The notes: generated by a model not told the origin, from the sequence alone. A stretch of 64,000 nucleotides of DNA from DASWTL01 sp966250385 (GCA_966250385.1 CBINHC010000002.1:186001-250000), one strand, 5' to 3'. Shown: positions 52,003 to 61,699, counted from the first letter of the stretch. Numbers and translations are program-made.

Positions 52003-53466
52003 ATGTTCCAAAGAAAATCGATTGAACAGTTATTACTGGAAGCCGGCGCAAGCGGCGAAGGTAATTTAAAACGTTCATTAACAAGCTTTAACCTAGTTGC
52101 CCTGGGTATCGGAGCCATCATCGGCGCCGGACTTTTTTCACTAACGGGCATTGCGGCCGCTGAAAATGCGGGTCCCGCAGTAACCATTTCGTTCGTTCTG
52201 GCCTCTGTTGCGTGTGCTTTCGCCGGACTGTGTTATGCCGAATTTGCTTCTATGATTCCTGTTGCAGGAAGCGCCTATACGTATTCCTATGCGACCATGG
52301 GTGAGTTCATGGCCTGGATTATTGGCTGGGACCTGGTCCTGGAGTATGCCCTCGGGGCGGCTACGGTAGCGGTTAGCTGGTCAAGATATCTTCTGGAATT
52401 CCTGCATAAGTATGATCTTTCCCTTCCGCACCAGCTGGTCGTTTCTCCGTTTGAAACCGTAAAACTGGGTGACGGAACCATGATCGAAGGTGGTCTGGTG
52501 AACCTCCCGGCCATCATTATCGTATCCCTGCTTTCCCTGATCCTCATCCGCGGCACCAAGGAGTCGGCAACCATGAATAACATCCTGGTGATCCTGAAAG
52601 TGGCCGTCGTACTGATCTTTATCGCCCTGGGATGGAGCCATATCAACCCTGATAATTACCATCCTTATATTCCTGCCAATACCGGCCAGTTCGAGCATTT
52701 CGGATGGACCGGTATCTCAACCGGAGCGGCTGTTGTATTCTTCGCCTTCATCGGCTTTGACGCGGTTTCAACGGCAGCACAGGAAGCAAAAAACCCTCAG
52801 AAAGGAATGCCTATCGGTATCCTCGGATCCCTGGTGATCTGTACGATCCTTTACGTACTGTTCGCACACGTGATGACGGGACTGGTGAAATACACTGAAT
52901 TCGCAGGTGACGCCAAACCTGCAGCGACCGCTTTCGCCGTAACCGGCTACAGCTTCCTGCAGGATGCGCTGATCATCGCGATCCTCTGCGGTTATACTTC
53001 TGTGATCCTGGTGATGCTGATGGGACAGTCCCGCGTATTCTATACGATGTCAAAAGACGGATTGTTACCTGCCTTCTTCAGCAGCGTTCATAAGAAGTTC
53101 CACACGCCATGGAAGACCAACTTGTTCTTCCTGGTATTCGTAAGCTTATTCGCAGGATTCGTTCCGGTTTCGGATCTGGGTCACATGGTAAGTATCGGTA
53201 CACTGTTCGCATTCGTGCTGGTTTGTATCGGTGTCATGGTGATGCGCAAAACGCTGCCGCATGCGGTTCGTCCGTTCCGGACTCCATTGGTTCCATTCGT
53301 ACCAATCATGGGTATTGCGGTCTGTGTTTACCTGATGTACTCGCTTCCAAGCGAAAGCTGGATTCGTTTATTCGTCTGGATGACCGTCGGAGTAATCATC
53401 TACTTCGCCTACGGTCGCAGGAACAGTAAGATCCACCAGGTCGTTGACGAAAAGATCGTCGAATAA
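52003..53466 (+). CDS. APC permease, cationic amino acid transporter type
   Basis: 487 residues with 12 or more membrane helices. It begins with a soluble FQRKSIEQLLLEAGASGEGN, typical of the CAT/YfnA group, then LTSFNLVALGIGAIIGAGLF. The core block FIGFDAVSTAAQEAKNPQKG is the APC signature of this group. It probably carries basic or neutral amino acids with protons. Codon use has more T-ending codons than most neighbours, hinting at high expression. It ends in a terminator. Confidence 0.9.
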   Translation: MFQRKSIEQLLLEAGASGEGNLKRSLTSFNLVALGIGAIIGAGLFSLTGIAAAENAGPAVTISFVLASVACAFAGLCYAEFASMIPVAGSAYTYSYATMGEFMAWIIGWDLVLEYALGAATVAVSWSRYLLEFLHKYDLSLPHQLVVSPFETVKLGDGTMIEGGLVNLPAIIIVSLLSLILIRGTKESATMNNILVILKVAVVLIFIALGWSHINPDNYHPYIPANTGQFEHFGWTGISTGAAVVFFAFIGFDAVSTAAQEAKNPQKGMPIGILGSLVICTILYVLFAHVMTGLVKYTEFAGDAKPAATAFAVTGYSFLQDALIIAILCGYTSVILVMLMGQSRVFYTMSKDGLLPAFFSSVHKKFHTPWKTNLFFLVFVSLFAGFVPVSDLGHMVSIGTLFAFVLVCIGVMVMRKTLPHAVRPFRTPLVPFVPIMGIAVCVYLMYSLPSESWIRLFVWMTVGVIIYFAYGRRNSKIHQVVDEKIVE

Positions 53467-53485
53467 ACGCACCTGAGACATGAAT

Positions 53486-53514
53486 AAAAGGTTCCGGCGA
53501 CGGAACCTTTTTTA
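53486..53514 (+). terminator. Terminator after APC permease gene
   Basis: Perfect 11-bp stem AAAAGGTTCCG / CGGAACCTTTT with loop GCGA and a T-run. Confidence 0.87.
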
Positions 53515-53564
53515 TTTTAATAAGTTTAAGTTTAGACTTAGATTCGTACGCAAAACTGCAATCC

Positions 53565-54146
53565 ATGGGGAAATACCTTGACTTTAGCGGCAACCAGATC
53601 CTTTCAGTAACCATGATCCTCTTTGCGATCATTGACGTACTCGGTTCGATCCCGGTGATCATCCAGCTCCGCCAGAAGGCCGGGCATATTGAATCCGAAA
53701 AGGCTTCCCTGGTCTCACTCATCCTGATGGTTCTGTTTCTTTTCCTGGGCGAAGAGCTCCTGGATATCATCGGGCTCGATATCTCCTCTTTCGCTATCGC
53801 CGGTTCATTTGTGATCTTCTTCCTGGCCATGGAGATGATCCTGGGAATTAACGTGTTCAAGGAAGACGACATACCTCAGACCGTATCCATCGTTCCGCTG
53901 GCATTTCCGCTGATCGCGGGTGCGGGAACCATGACCACGCTCCTTTCCCTTAAATCAGAATACGCAACGCAGAACATCATCGTCGGCATCATCGTAAACA
54001 TGATCTTCGTATATATCGTACTGAAGAACACCAACCGCCTGGAGCGGCTGTTCGGAGAGTCCGGCCTGAATGTCCTGCGGAAGGCTTTCGGGATCATCCT
54101 CCTGGCCATTGCCATCAAGCTGTTCAGAACCAATACCGGTTTATAG
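53565..54146 (+). CDS. MarC family integral membrane protein
   Basis: 193 residues with six membrane helices in two halves. Typical features are FAIIDVLGSIPVIIQL, SIVPLAFPLIAGAGTMTT and the C-terminal LNVLRKAFGIILLAIAIKLF. MarC proteins were once tied to antibiotic resistance but that link did not hold; function is unknown. It has a TAGATTCG box 18 bases upstream, a variant of the usual promoter. Confidence 0.9.
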   Translation: MGKYLDFSGNQILSVTMILFAIIDVLGSIPVIIQLRQKAGHIESEKASLVSLILMVLFLFLGEELLDIIGLDISSFAIAGSFVIFFLAMEMILGINVFKEDDIPQTVSIVPLAFPLIAGAGTMTTLLSLKSEYATQNIIVGIIVNMIFVYIVLKNTNRLERLFGESGLNVLRKAFGIILLAIAIKLFRTNTGL

Positions 54147-54227
54147 ATGACTGCCGGACAGGCGGCCGCATGATATAGCCAGGAAACGGCATCGATGCCG
54201 TTCAGGGATTCCGGGGTTCCCGGTATG

Positions 54228-55388
54228 CTATCTTTTGATCAGCCGGGCGACAAACATCGTATCCGCTTTTTCCCCGTACCCGGCGAGAACCTTCATGGAT
54301 TCCAGCTCGAGTCCGGTGCTCCCGGTCAGATGGCCGATAACCTCCTCGTTTTCTTCCCTGAATGCCGAACAGGTGATATAGATCAGCGGTTTTCCGGGCT
54401 TAAGGTATTTGACCACCTCCCCGGCAATGGTTTTCTGCAACTGCTGAAACTGCAAAATCTTTCGCTCGTGGAACTGCCCGATCATTTCAGGCGTTCTGCC
54501 CCATGTACCGGAACCGGTGCACGGCGCATCCAGGATAATACCGTCAAACGCGTAATGATGGAGCTCGGGATCAACCGTACGCGTCAGATCCAGCACCTTC
54601 TTCTGGTAGCTGTGGAGTCCTGCTGCGCGGAAGCGTTCATCCAGGTTCTGAAGGATGCTTTCCCTGATGTCGGACACCAGCAGCTTCAGATCAGGCTCCT
54701 GATGAAACAGCAGCAGGGACTTGCCGCCCGAAGCCGCACAGGCATCCCACCAATATTCCCCGGCGGAGGGCCTGAAAAACGCGGCCGTGCGTTGCGAGGA
54801 AAGGTCCTGCACCTCAAACGGCCGGTTTTCCGGAAACAGCTGATTCAGCTTGATACCGTTATCCATAGCCAGGCCGTTCCGTTCCACCCGGCGGAACGCA
54901 ACACCGGCTTCCTCCAGCCTGGATTCGACCTGCCGCTCCTTTCCCGGATGCATACGGATAAACAGGTCCGGCTGAACGAAAAATGATTGCAGAAAAGCGT
55001 CCCTGCTGATCGGATCAGACAGGTGGCCGGAGAACGGGAACACCTCTTCAGCCACGAAACCTTCGCGGTCCTGAAGAACGCGGATCTTGTCAGGAAGCGG
55101 CCTGTTAAGCGTCTCGTGCAGATCGGGACGGAAATGGTTCAAAAAAAGATTTTCTCCGCTGGTACACAGGTATTCCGAAAGGAATAACCGCTGATCTGCC
55201 GGCAAATGCATGCAGGCCTTCCCGAGGCGGAAAAAGTTATAGATCAGCCGGCTGGCTACCCGGCGGTCTGTGGATCCCATCTGCTTGTTCTGCTTGAAAA
55301 AACCGGGCAGGAAGCGTGTAAGCGGAGTATCCTGGGGGTATTCGTCAAGGATGCGCAGAAAGGTCTTTAGCTGGTGGTCGAATCTCAT
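54228..55388 (-). CDS. RsmB/NOL1-NOP2-Sun type RNA m5C methyltransferase
   Basis: 386 residues. The N-terminal 150 or so are helical and NusB-like (TDRRVASRLIYNFFRLG). The SAM-dependent domain has WWDACAASGGKSLLLF, the catalytic DAPCTGSGTWGRTPE with one Cys and YITCSAFREENEEV with the second. It should methylate cytosine in rRNA (16S C967 in RsmB). Identity as RsmB is likely but not certain. Its start overlaps the lipoprotein stop by ATGA, and it is last in guaA-lipoprotein-methyltransferase. Confidence 0.88.
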   Translation of the reverse strand: MRFDHQLKTFLRILDEYPQDTPLTRFLPGFFKQNKQMGSTDRRVASRLIYNFFRLGKACMHLPADQRLFLSEYLCTSGENLFLNHFRPDLHETLNRPLPDKIRVLQDREGFVAEEVFPFSGHLSDPISRDAFLQSFFVQPDLFIRMHPGKERQVESRLEEAGVAFRRVERNGLAMDNGIKLNQLFPENRPFEVQDLSSQRTAAFFRPSAGEYWWDACAASGGKSLLLFHQEPDLKLLVSDIRESILQNLDERFRAAGLHSYQKKVLDLTRTVDPELHHYAFDGIILDAPCTGSGTWGRTPEMIGQFHERKILQFQQLQKTIAGEVVKYLKPGKPLIYITCSAFREENEEVIGHLTGSTGLELESMKVLAGYGEKADTMFVARLIKR

Positions 55389-56626
55389 GGTACCGGTTTC
55401 AGTTCGAATCCCCTGTATTGCAGCATCATCAGGTGAATGTTCCTGAAGCCGTACTGGCCGTCATAACTGAATAAAAAATCGCTGTGAAGGCCATGATAGG
55501 ATGAACTGCCGATGTTCTGTACATATTCCCTGCCATATTTCATCAGCAGGCTTCCGAAGAAGTACCCGGTATCGAAACCTTTGAACGCATACTCGGTCGG
55601 TTCTTCCCAGTAATCCTGCCGGTAGCGGGCCACGAACCGCCTGACAGCCTCGGACTGGTAATCCACATGGTATGAGGAACTGATCGTGGTCTTCAATGCC
55701 TGCAGCTGCACGGGATCCAGGTCCAGGCGGCTCCAGTTCGGGTGTCCGTACAGATCGACCTGGTACTTACGATCCGTCTTCAGCCGGTAAAGGCGGTAGA
55801 CGGTCGGCCTGACAAACTTCAGTTCATCGGATGCCACAACCAGTACGTTCGTCTTATTGCGGACCAGGCGCTGCTCGATCCCCTGTGTGTTGACCACTTC
55901 GGTGATCTTCAGCGCACCTTTCGACAACCGGTCCAGCTCATTTTTGAAAGGCACGGCGAACTTCTGGTCATCTGCCGACCGGGTGTTGATCAGCACGAGA
56001 TTGACGGCTGCCGGATTATAGGCTGACCGGATGTACGCGGCCAGCCTGGCTGCATGCTGATCGATCCCGTTATTCAGGGTCACCAGTGCCGGATTCTTGA
56101 AGATTGACGGAGAGGAAGCGGCAAGCGGGGATACCATAACCTTATCCCGGAATTCGATCAGTCCGGATAATATCCGGATTCCCTCGGGAAAGATCGGACC
56201 GATGATCAGGTCCTGGTCCCGGAGGCTGCCGGACCGGGCCAGACCTGACAGCACCTGCGGATCATCCCCCGCGTCCTCGACCTGCAGCTGAAAATGACCT
56301 CCGGCCGATGAAAGAGAATCGATCGCCAGTTTGAAGCCCTGGTAGAACTCCAGGGCGACGCTGGCCCGCCTGACCTCCGCATCGCCGACCGCCTGGGGGG
56401 CAAGACCGCGGGAATAGAAGGGCAGCACCAAACCGATGGAATGGATGCGTGGCTCCAGCACGATGACCGGCTGCTGTTCCGCTTTAGGCAGCTCACCCGG
56501 CTCATCAGGGTGTTTGATGACCGGGGGAGCTACTTTACGGGAGCATGAAACAAAGAAAACGACCAGGAAAAAGAGGAGGAGTTTATTCCCACTCAATCGT
56601 AGCCGGTGGTTTCGAACTGATATCAT
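55385..56626 (-). CDS. Periplasmic-binding-protein-like lipoprotein
   Basis: 413 residues with a lipoprotein signal (LLLFFLVVFFVSCSRK). The ATG at 56626 overlaps the last 44 bases of guaA; a TTG at 56596 is an alternative. The mature part resembles type 1 periplasmic binding proteins (SIGLVLPFYSRG, ALEFYQGFKLAIDSL, LIIGPIFPEGIRIL, KVMVSPLAASSPS). The fold is similar to LpoA-like and leucine-binding proteins. No ABC transporter is nearby, so it may sense or bind a ligand, or regulate an envelope enzyme as LpoA does. Function unknown. Confidence 0.8.
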   Translation of the reverse strand: MISVRNHRLRLSGNKLLLFFLVVFFVSCSRKVAPPVIKHPDEPGELPKAEQQPVIVLEPRIHSIGLVLPFYSRGLAPQAVGDAEVRRASVALEFYQGFKLAIDSLSSAGGHFQLQVEDAGDDPQVLSGLARSGSLRDQDLIIGPIFPEGIRILSGLIEFRDKVMVSPLAASSPSIFKNPALVTLNNGIDQHAARLAAYIRSAYNPAAVNLVLINTRSADDQKFAVPFKNELDRLSKGALKITEVVNTQGIEQRLVRNKTNVLVVASDELKFVRPTVYRLYRLKTDRKYQVDLYGHPNWSRLDLDPVQLQALKTTISSSYHVDYQSEAVRRFVARYRQDYWEEPTEYAFKGFDTGYFFGSLLMKYGREYVQNIGSSSYHGLHSDFLFSYDGQYGFRNIHLMMLQYRGFELKPVP

Positions 56627-58112
56627 ACACGACCCGGTTTATTCCTTTAACATTATTAATGATCTCGTTGGAAATTTTGGCCAGCAGCTCATATGGCAGG
56701 TGGCTCCAGTCAGCAGTCATACCATCAACAGATCCGACGGCACGAAGGCAGATGACGTTCTCATAAGTACGTTCATCGCCCATGACACCGACAGACTGGA
56801 CCGGCAGAAAAATCGCTCCCGCCTGCCATACCCGGTCATACCACCCCGATTCCTTCAGATTATTGATATAGATAGCGTCCGCTTCCTGCAGGATCGCCAC
56901 TTTTTCAGGTGTGATCTCGTCAAGGATGCGGATAGCAAGTCCCGGGCCCGGGAAAGGGTGCCGCTGAAGTATGGCGTCGTCGATGCCGAGCGCCTTTCCA
57001 ACACGGCGAACCTCATCCTTGAACAGGGTGTTCAGGGGTTCAACCACCTTCAGTTTCATAAAGTCAGGCAAGCCGCCCACATTGTGATGGGACTTGATGG
57101 TTGCCGATGGCCCCTTTACGGAAACCGATTCGATGACATCCGGATAGATCGTGCCCTGTCCGAGCCATTTCACATCCTGAACCTCATGGGCGGCATCATC
57201 GAACACCTCGATGAAGACGCGGCCGATCGTTTTCCTTTTCTGCTCAGGATCTTTGATCCCGCTCAGTTGGCCGAGGAACCGGTCTTTGGCATCAATTCCG
57301 CGGACGTTCAGTCCCATATGCTGGTAGGAGTCCAGTACCGACTGGTATTCATCCTTACGAAGCAGCCCGTTATCGACAAAAATGCAGTGCAGGTTCTCTC
57401 CGATGGCCTGGTGCAGAAGCACCGCAGCTACAGACGAGTCGACCCCGCCGGACAACCCGAGCACCACCTTATCGTTTCCGATCTTTTCCTTCAGGGAAGC
57501 GATGGTCGTTTCGATGAATGAATCCGGTGTCCAGTCCTGGGCACATCCGCAGATGTCGACCAGGAAGTTCTCCAGCAGCTGTTTGCCGTCCGTACTGTGC
57601 GTAACCTCCGGATGGAACTGGATGCCGTAGGTATTGGATCCCCTGACGCGATAAGCAGCGACCTTTACCGTGTCGGTACTTGCAATAACGTCGAAATTAT
57701 CCGGGATGGCGGAAATGGTGTCCCCATGGGACATCCACACCTGAGAACCTGCCGGCACATTCTTCATCAGGGGACTCTCGCCGCCGATATACTGAAGATT
57801 GGCCCGGCCATATTCACGGATGGTGGAAGGTACTACTTCACCGCCCGAATGCTGAGCGATGTATTGCGCGCCGTAGCAAACACCCAGAACGGGATATTGC
57901 TTCTCCAGCGTCTGAAAATCGACCTGCGGTGCCTCCTGCTGACGCACCGAATACGGACTTCCGGAAAGGATCACGCCCTTTACCGAACTGTCAAATTCGG
58001 GAAGATGATTAAACGGATGAATTTCGCAGTAAACATGAAGTTCGCGAACGCGTCTGGCAATTAACTGAGTGTATTGTGAACCGAAGTCAAGAATGATAAT
58101 CTTTTCCTGCAT
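56583..58112 (-). CDS. guaA: GMP synthase (glutamine-hydrolysing)
   Basis: 509 residues from the ATG at 58112 (MQEKIIILDFGSQYTQLIARR). The frame is open to 58163 but the promoter box lies in that extra part. The glutaminase domain has the Cys in LGVCYGAQYI and the His/Glu in FHPEVTHS. The synthetase domain has LSGGVDSSVAAVLLHQA, and the dimerisation domain ends in NRVVYDISSKPPATIEWE. It converts XMP to GMP. It heads an operon of three genes. Confidence 0.97.
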   Translation of the reverse strand: MQEKIIILDFGSQYTQLIARRVRELHVYCEIHPFNHLPEFDSSVKGVILSGSPYSVRQQEAPQVDFQTLEKQYPVLGVCYGAQYIAQHSGGEVVPSTIREYGRANLQYIGGESPLMKNVPAGSQVWMSHGDTISAIPDNFDVIASTDTVKVAAYRVRGSNTYGIQFHPEVTHSTDGKQLLENFLVDICGCAQDWTPDSFIETTIASLKEKIGNDKVVLGLSGGVDSSVAAVLLHQAIGENLHCIFVDNGLLRKDEYQSVLDSYQHMGLNVRGIDAKDRFLGQLSGIKDPEQKRKTIGRVFIEVFDDAAHEVQDVKWLGQGTIYPDVIESVSVKGPSATIKSHHNVGGLPDFMKLKVVEPLNTLFKDEVRRVGKALGIDDAILQRHPFPGPGLAIRILDEITPEKVAILQEADAIYINNLKESGWYDRVWQAGAIFLPVQSVGVMGDERTYENVICLRAVGSVDGMTADWSHLPYELLAKISNEIINNVKGINRVVYDISSKPPATIEWE

Positions 58113-58115
58113 GGG

Positions 58116-58123
58116 CAAAGATA
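58116..58123 (-). promoter_or_regulatory. -7 box of guaA
   Basis: Minus strand TATCTTTG, only three bases from the ATG at 58112, predicts an almost leaderless transcript and rules out the upstream start. Confidence 0.55.
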
Positions 58124-58249
58124 AAAAAAGTTCCTTTCCTGAATGTATAGTTTGAATTATCATTTAAAAACCATTCTTTCGCGTCCCGTAGAAACAAAAC
58201 CCTCCTGAAATCTTTAAAGGTTTAGTTTCGCCTTCTTTTCTGAGCATCC

Positions 58250-59485
58250 ATGACGGCTAAAAAAACATACTTCCTCATCTTCATTCTCGGTACGCTTTCA
58301 GCGATCGGCCCCTTTTCCATTGACATGTACCTGCCGGGCTTTCCCGCCATTGCCAGGGACCTGAACACCGATGTCGCTACCGTATCGCTTTCTCTTTCAA
58401 GCTTCTTCATCGGCATTTGCGCCGGGCAGCTCCTGTACGGGCCGCTGCTGGACCGGTTCGGTCGTAAGAAGCCCTTATATTTCGGTCTGATCGTCTATCT
58501 GCTCACATCGCTGGCGTGCGCGTTTACCACCTCGGTCGATATGCTGATCATCCTGAGATTCCTTCAGGCGGTCGGCGGCTGCGTAGGCATGGTGGCTTCA
58601 AGGGCGATGGTGCGGGACCTGTTCCCGGTCGAGGAAAGCGCAAAGGTCTTCTCTATGCTGATGCTGGTGATCGGTGTTTCTCCGCTGATCGCTCCTACCC
58701 TGGGCGGTTACATTGCCGCCGGACCGGGCTGGCATTATATCTTCATCGCGCTAACGGTGATGGCAGCGGCCATTTTGGTGGGCGTGCATTATGCACTTCC
58801 GGAAAGCCGGAAGCCTGACCCCGGCTTTTCCCTGAGACCGCGGATCATTGTCGGAAATTTCGTCAGCATCTTCCGGGAGCCGCAGTTTTACACCTATTCG
58901 TTCACCGGCTCGATCGCCTCGGCCGGTCTGTATGCCTATATCTCGGGATCGCCGCTGGTCTTTATGGAGATCTTCCGCGTCACTGAACAGCAATACGGAT
59001 GGATCTTCGCGGGGATTGCCGGCGGCCTGATCCTGTCCAGCCAGTTAAACAGTCTGATGTTACGGCGGTTCACAAGCCGGTCGATCCTGGTGGTGGCCCT
59101 GTCTGCGCAGTCCGTCGTCGGACTGATCCTGCTCCTGGGGACCCTGAACGGTGTACTGGATGTGTACGGAACGGTGTTCCTGATCTTCCTTTTCCTGTGC
59201 TGCCAGGGTTTCACCTTCCCGAATGCATCAGCCCTTTCACTGGCGCCGTTCCAGAAACAGGCGGGAAGTGCGTCCGCCCTTACCGGAGCTATTCAGATGG
59301 GCCTGGGTGCATTGGCGTCCGCGATGGTCAGCGTCTTTAACTACCATTCGGCAGTTCCCATGACCGCGGTTATGGGATGCTGTGCCGTTTCTGCTCTTAC
59401 TATCCTGTTGATCGGCAACCGGATAATCCGGCATAAGGCACGGAAAGAGGATGCTGAGGAGCAGGCTGCCGAGTTGATCATGTGA
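58250..59485 (+). CDS. Bcr/CflA family MFS drug exporter
   Basis: 411 residues with 12 membrane helices. The Bcr/CflA signature is seen at the start (LGTLSAIGPFSIDMYLPGFPAIARDL), with the MFS loop GPLLDRFGRKKPLYFG and the helix-5 motif GVSPLIAPTLGG. Members export bicyclomycin, chloramphenicol or other compounds by proton antiport; the substrate here is unknown. A TAGTTTCG box (58223-58230) may be its promoter. It is followed by a hairpin before the convergent MFS gene. Confidence 0.88.
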   Translation: MTAKKTYFLIFILGTLSAIGPFSIDMYLPGFPAIARDLNTDVATVSLSLSSFFIGICAGQLLYGPLLDRFGRKKPLYFGLIVYLLTSLACAFTTSVDMLIILRFLQAVGGCVGMVASRAMVRDLFPVEESAKVFSMLMLVIGVSPLIAPTLGGYIAAGPGWHYIFIALTVMAAAILVGVHYALPESRKPDPGFSLRPRIIVGNFVSIFREPQFYTYSFTGSIASAGLYAYISGSPLVFMEIFRVTEQQYGWIFAGIAGGLILSSQLNSLMLRRFTSRSILVVALSAQSVVGLILLLGTLNGVLDVYGTVFLIFLFLCCQGFTFPNASALSLAPFQKQAGSASALTGAIQMGLGALASAMVSVFNYHSAVPMTAVMGCCAVSALTILLIGNRIIRHKARKEDAEEQAAELIM

Positions 59486-59557
59486 ACGGTCCATTGGCTA
59501 AAGACGTCAGTATTTTCGTTCACAAGGCTAAAATCTTTTGCAGGTAATTAAAAAAAG

Positions 59558-59588
59558 GATCCGGAGAAGGACTCCCCGGATCTTTAAA
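59558..59588. terminator. Terminator between MFS genes
   Basis: GATCCGG (59558-59564) pairs with CCGGATC (59576-59582), with inner GGAG/CTCC pairing. An A-run lies before and CTTT after, so it can serve both convergent genes. Confidence 0.75.
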
Positions 59589-59612
59589 TATCCTGTGTTG
59601 ATTGCGTCTGGA

Positions 59613-61067
59613 TTAGTTAAATATCATCCTCATCTTTTTACCGATGACATCGATTCCGGCCTGCGGAAGTTCAACGGTCCGCTTTGCTTCCCGACGGATG
59701 CTCCTTCTGAGACGGGAGCGCATGTAAACCACGACCCTGCCTTTCTGAACTTCCCCCTGTTCCTTCACGCTGTTCAATAACCGCAGCGAGCTCAGCGCCA
59801 GCAATCCGCCGATGATGAAGAAGAAGTTCCAGCCTTTCAGGTCGATCAGGTTGATCAGGCTCGTTCCCGTTGCACTCTTCCATTCGATGTTCCATGCAAA
59901 CTGGTGAGTGGCAAAGAAGTCAGCCATCAGACCACCGATCAGCGGCGCAACAGCTGAAGCAAGCGCAACCAGCATATTCTTGGCGGTCAGGTATGCGATC
60001 GCTTCTTCCTTCGGAGCCAGTTTGAAACCGATATTGGACAGCGCAAGATTGATACCGGCAGTGGAGAAACCGCTGAAAATATTGATCAGCACCAGTAACG
60101 GAATTCCGAAGTTACCTGTGAAGACCCAGGCGATGATACAAACTACAAAGATCGGAGCGGAAATGCGGATAATGGTTTTATTGCTGAACCGGTCGCTGTA
60201 ACGGCCCCACATCTTGATGGAAAGGATGCTGCTGATCTGACCGACGATTCCCAGTACGATGATGTAGGAAAGCGGCAATCCCATGGTTTTCATCATGTAT
60301 ACGGAGAAGAACGGGGTGGCTATGTTCAGTGCGAATGACCAGGCTGAATTGAAGACCAGCAGGTTTCTGAAATTCGTATCCTTCAGCGGTTTGCTTAACA
60401 GTCTGAAGATATTTTCATTCGTCATCGTGGATTTCGGCTCAGGCGTACGGGCCAGTGCTAGCACACCCAGCATTCCGAAGATACCCCCCAGAATGAACAT
60501 TCCTGCGTAAACATATAACGTATGGTCCGGGAAATGAAGCTTCACATAATCGATCCCGAAGGCAAGGCTTAAGCTCAGCGTAACGTTCAGAATCTGTGTC
60601 AGTCTTCCGCGGTGCGAAAAATAACTCCCGAGTTCTTTTGCCGGGATCAGGTCCTTCATCCAGGAATTCCATGCCGGACCTGCAACCGATCCCAGGAAGT
60701 AATGAAAGAAAAGTACCAGGATCATGGCTGTAACACCGGTCGTGCCGGTGAACAGGAATGGCAGCACCGCGATAATGAACAAAGGAAAGCGGCCGACGAT
60801 ATTACTGATCACCGATACCGCGCGGCGGTTATTATATTTCTTAACGAACCAGATGGAGACCAGCTGGGCCAGACTACAGAAGGTCGGCATCGATGCCAGC
60901 ACCCCCAGCTGGAAATTGGTTGCTCCCATGGAAAGCGCCATGGCGACCAGGAACGTTCCCCCGGTCAGCGCGATCATCGCCTCGGCGAACATTCCATCTG
61001 CAATTACTGATTTCAGACCTGATCTTACCTGCGATTCGCTCAGGTTCTCTGTTGGACGTAAATTCAT
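59613..61067 (-). CDS. MFS transporter of unknown substrate
   Basis: 484 residues with 12 membrane helices. The first half has FLVAMALSMGATNFQLGVLAS and FHYFLGSVAGPAWNSWM, and the second half WSFALNIATPFFSVYMMKTM and FSGFSTAGINLALSNIGFKL. The last 40 residues are a basic tail (YMRSRLRRSIRREAKRTVE) on the cytosolic side. It matches the general MFS_1 pattern but no named subfamily that I recognise. It stands alone on its strand. Confidence 0.85.
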   Translation of the reverse strand: MNLRPTENLSESQVRSGLKSVIADGMFAEAMIALTGGTFLVAMALSMGATNFQLGVLASMPTFCSLAQLVSIWFVKKYNNRRAVSVISNIVGRFPLFIIAVLPFLFTGTTGVTAMILVLFFHYFLGSVAGPAWNSWMKDLIPAKELGSYFSHRGRLTQILNVTLSLSLAFGIDYVKLHFPDHTLYVYAGMFILGGIFGMLGVLALARTPEPKSTMTNENIFRLLSKPLKDTNFRNLLVFNSAWSFALNIATPFFSVYMMKTMGLPLSYIIVLGIVGQISSILSIKMWGRYSDRFSNKTIIRISAPIFVVCIIAWVFTGNFGIPLLVLINIFSGFSTAGINLALSNIGFKLAPKEEAIAYLTAKNMLVALASAVAPLIGGLMADFFATHQFAWNIEWKSATGTSLINLIDLKGWNFFFIIGGLLALSSLRLLNSVKEQGEVQKGRVVVYMRSRLRRSIRREAKRTVELPQAGIDVIGKKMRMIFN

Positions 61068-61167
61068 TTCTCTTACCCTTTACTAAACTTTATACCTCAA
61101 CACTTATCCGGGGAAAGAAGGAGGACCTGGGTCCTTTTCTGGTTTACGGTCGAATTTTGTTTTTCAT

Positions 61168-61229
61168 AGCACATCCGATCAACCCCTCTTTTCCATCCGG
61201 ATCTGGTAGATTTCCCGGATGGATGTGCT
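61168..61229. other. Long hairpin in the gap upstream of the minus-strand MFS gene
   Basis: AGCACATCC (61168-61176) pairs with GGATGTGCT (61221-61229), with inner ATCCGG (61195-61200) pairing CCGGAT (61215-61220) and an 18-base bulge. A short T-run follows on the plus strand. It lies in a 267-base gap without genes. It may be a leader element or a short RNA. Confidence 0.35.
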
Positions 61230-61334
61230 TTTCTACGGGGCGTTTCTCGGGTAGGTTTCCAAAGATTTTTTTTTACCACATTACCGTGACATTCGGGAAC
61301 ACAAATGGGCCAGACTGCTGTTTTTTAAGGACTA

Positions 61335-61673
61335 ATGAGAAAAGAGCAGATGGAAAAGAACAGAGATCGTGCAGAAAAAGATCCGAAAAAAGAACGGCAG
61401 GAAATCGAAGACAAGATCCGGAAAGAGGGTGCGACACCGGCCGAATCAGCAAATAATTTCAGCCGGGGAAGCAACGTGTCCGGCGTAGCGGCAGATGACC
61501 AGGAAAACTGGTCGCGTGACCAGGTTCAGGGTCAGACCACCGGGCAGGAGGAGGTACTGAAGGCGGCCGAAAGGGTACGGAAACTGGAACAGGATTCCAA
61601 CTCGCGGAATCCCAAAATGGATGAGAACAGTCCCCGCGGAGAACATATCAGACCAGACCGGGAGCAGGAGTAG
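61335..61673 (+). CDS. Small hydrophilic protein of unknown function
   Basis: 112 residues; start at 61335 or ATG 61350. It is extremely polar (MEKNRDRAEKDPKKERQEIE, ending RGEHIRPDREQE), with no Cys and one Trp. It is predicted disordered with a short helical segment (EEVLKAAERVRKLEQD). There is no signal peptide. I know no family. It may be a hydrophilin-type stress protein, like the 69-residue protein at 33626. No neighbour on the same strand within 600 bases gives context. Confidence 0.6.
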   Translation: MRKEQMEKNRDRAEKDPKKERQEIEDKIRKEGATPAESANNFSRGSNVSGVAADDQENWSRDQVQGQTTGQEEVLKAAERVRKLEQDSNSRNPKMDENSPRGEHIRPDREQE

Positions 61674-61699
61674 GAGTAGTAAGCGCCTGCCCCGGCAGG

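Noticed and set aside
56436..57521. 361-residue plus-strand open frame opposite guaA
   Set aside because: Antisense shadow of guaA and the lipoprotein.
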